NCBI GenBank assembly: GCA_034189195.1
Contig: JAXHVI010000104.1
Location: 1-29,509, forward strand
Direction of reading: 5' to 3'
Origin: Desulfosudis sp034189195
GTDB lineage: Bacteria > Desulfobacterota > Desulfobacteria > Desulfobacterales > Desulfosudaceae
DNA length: 29,509 bases
Shown here: positions 14,608 through 23,600 of the stretch, one piece after another
Layout: every line of letters begins with the position of its first letter
Position numbering within the stretch: position 1 is the stretch's first letter
The notes under the pieces: model-generated
Seen by the model: only the letters and a program-made list of their open reading frames with translations
Told to the model about the DNA's origin: nothing
Databases searched by the model: none
Position numbers and translations under genes: made by a program

Positions 14608-17600
14608 TCACGCATTCAGGTCCTCAAAGGAGATCACCTTGACATCCAATCCTAAAAACGCCTCCTGCAGCGACTTTTCCAGCTCCTGCATGCGTTTCCT
14701 GGCGTCTGCCGCGCTTTCCGCGGCCAGGTCCGCGGTCTGGGCCGCCATGTCGCCGGCATCGGACACGTCGCTGGTGCCGGACAGGGCCCCCAGGCCGGCC
14801 CCGGCCGTGGTGGTGGGCACGCCCACGCTCACGCCGGAAACCTCGATGTTCTGCATGTTGAGCACCTCCACCGCGGCAAGGGTCACGTTCCGGGCCGCGA
14901 TACCGGCCTCACCCGCGTCGATGATGCCGGAGGGCGCGAACAGGTAGGCATCCCCCAGGGCCGGCGCGACATCAGGCCCTTCCACGCCGTCCGGATCATA
15001 GGTCAGAGCACGAATCCCCGACCCCACGGCCGGTGGGGAAAACACCACATTATAGTAATCCACCACCAGGACCAGATCCCCTGCGACATACCCCTTGTCA
15101 TCCCACTCATCCTTGGGCAGCTCCAGTTTCTCGTCGCCTTCAGCGCATTCCTTGCACCGGTATAGATAGTCGCCTGTACCATCTTTCTTATATTCCGGCA
15201 CAGTGACCGGCGGGCTGGCGTTTACCGCTGTTCTGGCGCCCCGGCCGGCGTTGATGTCGCCTGCCTGGCTCCAGGCCAGGATGTCCCCGCCCCGGAAGGT
15301 CATGACCCGGGACTCGTTTACATTGATATCGCCCATGGCAAAAATCTTGATGTCCCCGCCAAGGGCCGTATAAATGCCGGTATCCCGGGCTTCACCGGTC
15401 CCTGGGGCGTCCATGGCCGTCTGGCCCACATTGATATTGCCCCGGGCCACCAGGTAGATGCTGGAGGAGCAGGCATACGGTTCCAGGCCGCCGGCCTCGG
15501 TTTCCAGGGTCAGAACGGATGTTTCGCCCTTGGCTGAAATCTGGGACTCGGCCATGTGGATATTGCCCTGGCCTGTCTTGCCGCCTGCAAAGAAGGGGAG
15601 AATCGTCCCGGTCTTAATCCGGTCCACCATGGCCTGGGCCGCCGCGGTATCGCCCGCTGCCTGAAGCGCGGAATACGCCTCCCCCCCTTCCTGAAGGTCC
15701 TGAAAAAAGGTCTGAATGGTGGACAGGTCCATCTCCGAAAACAGGCCGGCCACCACGGCCAGGGCCCCGGCCCCTGCCGCTGTTTCAGACACGGGCAGAA
15801 CGTCGCCCAGCGTGCCGTTGTATGTGTCACCGACGGAAATAAGGCCCTGGGTCACGCCCAGGTCAATGTCATTGCCGGCCTGGACCAGAAAAGAACCGGG
15901 CCCGGAAAAATGAAACCCGCTGCTTGCGTAATTGGTGGCCAATACGCCGCTGCCACCATAAAAAGTTGTGATGGGTTGAATATCCGATTCAAGCTCAATA
16001 TCGCCGCCGGCCCGGATATAGCTGAGATCGCCATGGGCCGAGGTGTGCTGGGCCATGAGAAAGAGGCCTTCAATGTTCAGGCCGGCCATCATGTCCACGG
16101 CTTTTGGAGAATGGACCGAAAGCTCGGTGATGCTGCCGTCCGCATGAATGGTCACGGGATCAGGGTCATTGACATGAAGGACCAGGCCCCTTGCATGGGC
16201 GTCTGCAAGATAGTGGGGGGCAAACATGTCCTTTACCTCCTCGGGGGCGCTGTAGGTACCGCCGCCCGATTCCTGAAGGCCGGCTTCATACCCGTAAACC
16301 GCGGCCGGGTCCAGGTCCGATATATAGATGCCGGTGCGGGATGCGCGCGCCGCGCTGGTGACCCAGGTGGTGATGTCCCCGCCGGCAAACAGGCTGAGGC
16401 CGCCGGTTGCGGACGGGGCCAGGGCCATGTCTCTCTGGAACCGGATATCACCGCCCGCGGTCATGGCCACCCGCGGGGGCAGAACCTGGTAGGTATAGTC
16501 AACGGCCTGATATGACGCGCCTTCGGCGGTATAGCCGCCCCGCACCAGAATATCCCCGTTGACCGCGGAAAGGGAAACACTGCCCGGGGTTTCATAATCA
16601 TAGGTCAGGGCCTGGGAGATGATATCGTTATCATCCGCGTCATCAATATTTCCCGGCGCCAGGGTGGGGTTGAATACGGTGCCCAGGTTCATGTTTCCCT
16701 GGACCGCGACTTGGGCTGATCCGTCAAGCAGGGCCAGGCTGGTTTCAAACTGCAACTGATCTCTGCCAAACCGGGAATCCATACTGCCCAGGGCCGAGAG
16801 ATCACCCTCACCGCTTCCCACCTGGAACAGGCCCCCGAGGTCGCCGCCGGCCACAACCGTCAGGTCCCCGTCCCTGAACGTGCCGACCTGGTTCATTACA
16901 TCCCCGCCGGCGGTAACATATATATCGCCTCCTGCCATGGTGGCGATCCCGGCCGTGGCAGTGCCGTCATACCCGTAGTCCGCGGACCACCAGGAACCGT
17001 TGATAGTCATCGTTTTTACATAAAACGCATCCCAGTATGTCAGCCCGGTGGCCCTGGCACCCTTCTCCAGGGCGATCGTCCTGCCGCCGTCAATGTCCCC
17101 GCCGACAGACAGGCTGATGTCCCCCCCGTATCGCGCGATCACCTCCACGCCCCCGGCAATTAAAGGATAAACGCCGGTGGTCCGAATGGCATTTCCCTTG
17201 TCTGAATGCAGATACAGATCTCCACCGATATGCAGGTCAATATCGCCCAGGGCCGTCTGGATGGCGCCGCAATTGCCCGAAAAATACTCTCCCTGTGCCG
17301 CTGTTTTTCCAAATATAAGACTGCCGCCGGCCTCCCCGCTGATGTTTCCGCTGAAGGTGCCGATGTTATAAACCATGTCTTCATGGATCATGTAGGATCC
17401 CGCGCCGTCGCCGATAAACACATCCCCGCCGGCGGCAAATCGAATATTCCCGTTCTGGGTATGCACCATTCGATTCCCGATATTTAAATCGCCGTTTTGA
17501 TGAATCGTGGCCATGATATCCGCGCTCGCAAGATCGGCCCCGGCCGCAAGGTTATAATCCCAGTTCGGTGAAGCGATGCGACCAAAATTAAATTGCCAGT

Positions 17601-20600
17601 CCCACGCTTCTACGGGTAAACCAGCGTATGGACCGGTGGGTGCGTTAAACGTCCAGGCATACATGCTTAGAATGTGCTCAGGAACCCCTGTATTCCTCGG
17701 GATTGCCCCCATAAGGCCATATTGAGCATTCAGAGGGTCGTCTGTTGTATTATTCGGATCATAATAATCCAACAGATCAGTGCTCAAGGTCAGATCACCG
17801 GCCGACCGTATTGTCAAAATGCCGGGTGCATGGCCGGCGGCATACAGGGCTTTTGTGATATCGGTCAGGTCCCAGTCACCGGATACATTTAAATTCCCTG
17901 TGGAACGGACTTCAATGCCGGCACGGGCAACCATTTCCGCTGTAAAACCGTCGTCACCCTGATTGGCAAAATCAAAGGCCACATCCGCCGGATCATCATC
18001 CAGATTGTTTTGGGCCGTGCTCAAGCTGGTGTAAACGGCTGCGGTTTCCGCGGTGATCCGGTCGGCGCCGGTGACCGTGCCGGTGAGAGTCATGTCCACT
18101 TCATCCGCGCTGTTCCGGTACACCCGGAAATGAACATTGCCGTCCGCCGGTTCCCCATCATCACCAAGAGCCCCGCCGCTTACATCAATCCCGCCGTCAA
18201 AGACCAGCGAACCGGCCCCGTCATCGGTATTGTCATGACCGGCGCTCAGGTAGACATCACCGCCTTCGCCGACCTCACTGCTTGCGTCAATGGCGCCGCT
18301 CACAGCCAGGTCGTTCCAGGCATAAAGTTCCACTGACCCGCCGTCCGCATGGCCCGTGCTTTCCGCGGATGCATCCAGTTGGCCGAGGATGGTGATGTTG
18401 CCCTTGCCCGCCTCATTGCGGTCATCGGCCACCAGCTTGATATGATGGGCCACCAGCGCGTCATTCGCGGCCAGGCTCAGATCGCCGAACCGGGTATGAA
18501 CAATAATGTCGCTGGTAAAGCCATTGTCAGACAGGTCCGCCCCCAGGCTGCCAAGCTCGTTTTCACTCAATTGATCGGTGTAAAGCGCAAAAGCCCCGCC
18601 CTTGCCTGTATCAGATGTCCCGCGCATCTCGCCGTTTATGGCCACCCCGTATTCCGGCGCGGTCAGGGTGATGCTGCCGGCGTCCTGGCCCGCGTCTGCC
18701 GACACATCGACCAGGGCACCATCTTCAATAATGACCGTCCCGGTCTCCGCAGTCAGGTCCACGCTGCCGCCGCCATAGGGATAGGTAAAGGTTTCGCCCC
18801 CCGCGGTATAGGCCAGGTTCCCGCCTGTTGCCGCGATCCACGACCCGTCATGCAGGGTGATGCCCCGGGTTTCACCGTCAGCCAGGGCTTCCATGCTCAG
18901 GCTGCCGCCGGGCAGGTAGATGCCGCCGTAATGGTCGATGGTGTCGCCGGTAATGGACAGGCCGCCGCCCACGGTGGAGGGACCGGCGGGCCGCGTATCG
19001 CCTCCACGGACGGCCACCGCGGCCTGATCGGCCTGCACCCGGTAATCGGTCTGTTCAAACGCGGACAGGCGCCAGGTTTCAATGGCATCGGCCACGTCTT
19101 CCCGAATAGCGGCCAGATCACGGTTGTTGTACGCCACATCCACCCGAAGGTTGTCATCGATAAAGGCGGTGATTTCCTCAAGCGTCATTTCTGATGCTTC
19201 CGCGGCCAGGGCTTCCGTGTCCAGGCTATAGGGCGCCGCGGTCAGGCCGTTTGCCGCATTCAGGTTTATAATGGCGGCCTGGTCGGCCAGAAGGGCCCCT
19301 TCCCCGCGAAACACCATATTTTTGCCGCTGTTCAGGCTGACGGTCTCAAATCCGTCCAGTTGAATAGTGCCGGGGTCCATAAACAGGGATGCGCCGGCAT
19401 TGACGGTGAGGATGCCGGTATCGTCCAGGACGGCAAACGCGTGTTCCGTGCCGTCGTTCTCATAGATAACCAGGCCGGTCTGTGTGGCTGCATCCCCGGA
19501 ATTGGTCAGGTACACGGCATCACTTGCCAGGGTCACCTGTGACCGGTTGTCCGCGCCGGGATAAAAGGACTCAAAGGCATCCGGCTCCAGCCCGACGATC
19601 CGCCGGGCGTTTACGGTCAGATTCCCGATGGTCGCGATATTATGGTCTCCCAGAAAAACCAGGTCGGTTGCGCTTTTCAGGGTGATGGACTCAAAGGCGT
19701 TCAGGTTGTTCCACAGTGCCTCGGTAAGATAGAGGCCGTGGGACCGGTCGCCTGCAAACCCTTCGGGCACGAACAGAATGGCGTCCCCCCGAAGCTGAAG
19801 CGCGCCGTTTTCCGCGGACAGATCCCCTCCTTGCAGGTCCAGCACACCATCTAAAATCACCTCGTCCGCGGCATGGACCCGGCTGCCGGAAAGCAGGGTC
19901 AGGGATCCGGTTTCAGAAACAAGGGTGACCGCGCCATAAGGAATGTCAACACCCGCGGCCAAACGGTCGGGCACCCGGTCAAGGTCTTCGGCCCTCACAT
20001 CCCATGCCAGGGTATTGTTTGCCATGACAAAATCAAGGGCCACATCCCCGTTTGCGGTGCGCCGGGTCAGGGTGCCGGTAACGGCCCCTGTTTCATCTTG
20101 CGTTGCAAGGCCGGTCAGCAAAAAAGCGTCCAGCCCGGTGCCGGCGTCATTCGGGTCAAGGGTGTATCGCAGGGTTAAATCCGATGCCTGCAGGCTGTCC
20201 CCGGTTGCCAGGACCCGGGCCCCGCCATTGAATATCACATCGCCGGCGGCGGCAATATTGACGCCGGGGGCCTGAAGGCTCCCGTCATAGAGCCGTATCT
20301 CCTGCGTGGCCATGTCAGGGGACAGGGCCGGGTCCCCGATGGTGAGTGTTTCAATGTCCAGGCCGGCCAGCAGTGCGGCATCCAGAGAAAAGTCCGCCTC
20401 AAATCCGTCCGTCGGCTTACCCACGGCCATGGTGCGGCCGCTCAGCGCCAGGGTTCCGCCCTGGAAAAAGTCCAGGGAATCCATTGCCAGGACGCCCTGG
20501 AAATCCACTGTCCGGCCTTTTATGGAAATCAGGCCGGCGGACCCGTCAATGGACCGGGCAATGAAAAACTCTCCCTCACCCAGGACATCCGCGGCCGTGC

Positions 20601-23600
20601 GCACGGCATACATTTGATACTGGCTGTCCCTGAAATCAGTGCCGGCCGTGGTTTCATACCCCACAACAGCGGGAAACCCGTCCTGAGTCCAGGCGGTTTC
20701 CGACAGACACATTGTCGTGCCCCGGTCCTCTATGACATACGCCCCCGGCAGAAACGCGTATTCGTCGGAAAGCAGGGAATATTCACCCGCCGCCAGAATG
20801 GTGCCGTCTTCCAGGGTGACGTCATCGGTGATATGAACCGCCTGGCCGGCCTGAGAAATCCCCGGTACGATCACATACCGGTTATCCACTTCAAGCGGAT
20901 TTTCCAGGCCGTTGATGCCGGGCATGAACTGCCGGCCATAGATGCCGCCGCCTGCCGAGCTGTCCAGCAGGGCATTGTCTGCCACCATAATATCTGTTGC
21001 CTGAAGGTAAATCCCCTTTTCAGGCACGGTTTCAACCACAGGCCAGTCTGCAACGGTGGTGATATCGCTGGTCAGTTTCTGCGGTGTCTGGTTCTTGTCC
21101 ACCATCTGCCAGGTTCCGTTCTGGAGCAGGCCGTATGGCACGGCAATGTCGCTGCTGGTGGTGGTGACACTGTCTGCCCCCAGATCAAGATCATTGGCAA
21201 TCAAATCCCCGGTATCTTCATCTGTGATGTTGGAGGTAATTTCGATCTTGTACCGGCCATCTTCCGATGTGATGGCCAGTTCCCTGGCCGGCGTCATGCC
21301 ACCGTTCACCTCAACCAGGGGATTGGTGACCAGAACGATTCGGCCCATGGGCGCGGCCAGGTGGCCGTTATGATGAATTTCCGGGGCCACCACCGCCAGG
21401 ACCCCGCCCGCGGAACAGATGGGGCTGCTGGCCGCGGCGCCGGTCGACGCGATATTCACGGGCCCGGTGCCGGCCTGAAAGGTAAAAGCCGTTGGCGTGA
21501 GAAAGGTATCTCCCTTTGCCGATGCGTCTGGATCCGTAACGGTTTCCGCTTTCATGGCCGGGTAAATCCGGGCCGCATCTAGGGTCAGTGCTCCCGGTAC
21601 CCGCAGCATGCCCTGCCAGACCTGCCCGGTTCCCTCAAAGTCGCCCGGTGGCGTGTACAGGCCGGTATACTTTTCATCCAGCACCCGCATGTCCTGCGCG
21701 GCAAAAAGCGACACGGCATCAAAGCCCTGAACAGCGACACTGCCTTCAAGGTCAATCCACTCCGCGCGCAAACGCAAATCCTGTCCCCCGGCTCCCGGAA
21801 GCAGTGCCGCGCCGCCCGGCACCCATCGGTCTTCCAGTCTATCGAAACCGGGGCTTGCAAATTTGCCATCGGTGTTGGCCAGGGTGATATGGGTGGCGGT
21901 GAGGGTGATGGCGCCGGCGTTTCCGGATGAACCGCTGATCAGGGGCGCGTCCAGAGTGAGACGGCGGCCGGCATCCAGGGTCATGGATTGGGCAAGCACA
22001 ATTTCCTTTTCACTGGCAAACCGGAACCCGTCAAATCCGTTTTCCTGAAAATCCTTAATAACGGCCGCCTCAATGGTCAACGGGTTTTGTCTGCGAAAGA
22101 TATCCAGCAACGCGCCATGGCTGTTCTCCGCATAAGCCCGGCCATTGATAATGCCGTCCAACAGGTATCCGTCCCTGAACGTCACTTTCAGGCCCCCGCC
22201 GTGACTGCCCGCAATTTCGGCTTCAGGAAGGCCGTTTTCGCCCAGCACATAAGTGGTCATTGCCTTTGATCCGGACACATCCACCAGGGCGTTTTCCATG
22301 ACAGTGACCGTTCCGCTGCCAGCGGCCAGAGAAACCGTGCCTGCGTCAAAAAGAACATGATTGACCGGCAGCCCCTGCATCAGGGTGGTGGTTTCGGCAA
22401 TGGCGGTGCCGTTTGCCAGAACCCGGCTGCCGTTTGCCAGAACCAGGTTGGCGCCCGATGCCGTGGCCGAGAGGCTCACATCCCCGCCCGGGGCGACCAG
22501 GCTGCCTTCCAGTACCAGGGTGGCGGGTGAAGACAGGGTGATATCCCCGCCGGCCCCCGCCTGCAAAAGGGTGCCGGACGGCACAATCACCCGGGGGCGG
22601 TCTTCTTCGGGCATCTGATCAAAACCCGTATCCTGAAAATTTGTCACTTTCTGACCGGCCGCAGCAAAAATCCCGCTTGCCGTGCCCTGGTATTGGGGGC
22701 CCACCCGGATCAGGCCCCGTTCCAGCAGGGCGCCGCCATCCGCCGGGTCCATGCCGTAGGCGCTTAAAAGCGATGCCGTCATGAACGGATCCTCCCCCGT
22801 CAGGTCAGGGGGCGCCAGCCGGACATCGGACGGGGCAAATACAATGCTGTCTTCAAAGGTCAGGTCGCCGTAGCTTTTCAGGCTGATGGCGGTGAATCCG
22901 GTGTCAAACAGGCGGTCCTGCGTCATCACAAGCCCGGCATATGCCGTGTCATCGGACACGTTCACCTGCCAGTCCCAGTCTTCGGGTAAAGAGCGGGCAA
23001 AACCAAAATCCGCGGGCAGGTCAGACCGGGGGGTTTTCGATATTGTGACATAACCGGCATGAAGGGTAATGGCGCCGCCGTCATTGCCGGGAAGGCCGTA
23101 TCCCCGGAGGTCGCCCTCCAGCACGATGGTGTTGGCCGCAAGCGAGAGGCTTCCCGCCTCGCCGGCAACCAGGTCTCCGGCCATGTCCCGTTCATAGCCC
23201 GCGCTCACATCCAGGATGGCGCCGGGCCGGACAATCATATCACTGCCGTGGGCTGTGCTGTCTGTAATCAGGATATCCCCGCCGTTAATAAACCCGGTTT
23301 CATAATCCCCGTAAAGATCGGCGTTCAGGTTGTCCAGCCGGTCCCCGGCCACGCTGATGCGACTGTTTTCCCCCAGCAGGACGCGGTGGTTCAGGGGGGT
23401 GGCCAGGTCCGCCGCCGTGCTTTGCAGGGTCACGTCAACCCGGCCTTCCGGCATATTGATACCGCCCTGGTTTTCAAAGGCTGCGGCCCGGATGGTCAGG
23501 GTGGCGGGATACGTTCCATAACCATAATTCGGATAGTAAGCAACCGGCCAAGACGGCTGGTAGTCCGCTGAATCGTCCAGAAGCCAGCCGCCCGGGTTTA

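Noticed and set aside
14608..15300. Contact-dependent inhibition toxin and immunity pair at the end of tpsA
   Set aside because: No VENN-like motif and no small immunity gene after the stop. The end matches DUF3739-type proteins instead.
15556..16515. A 319-codon plus-strand reading frame inside tpsA
   Set aside because: Antisense shadow of the repetitive exoprotein gene; no recognisable domain or start signal was found.
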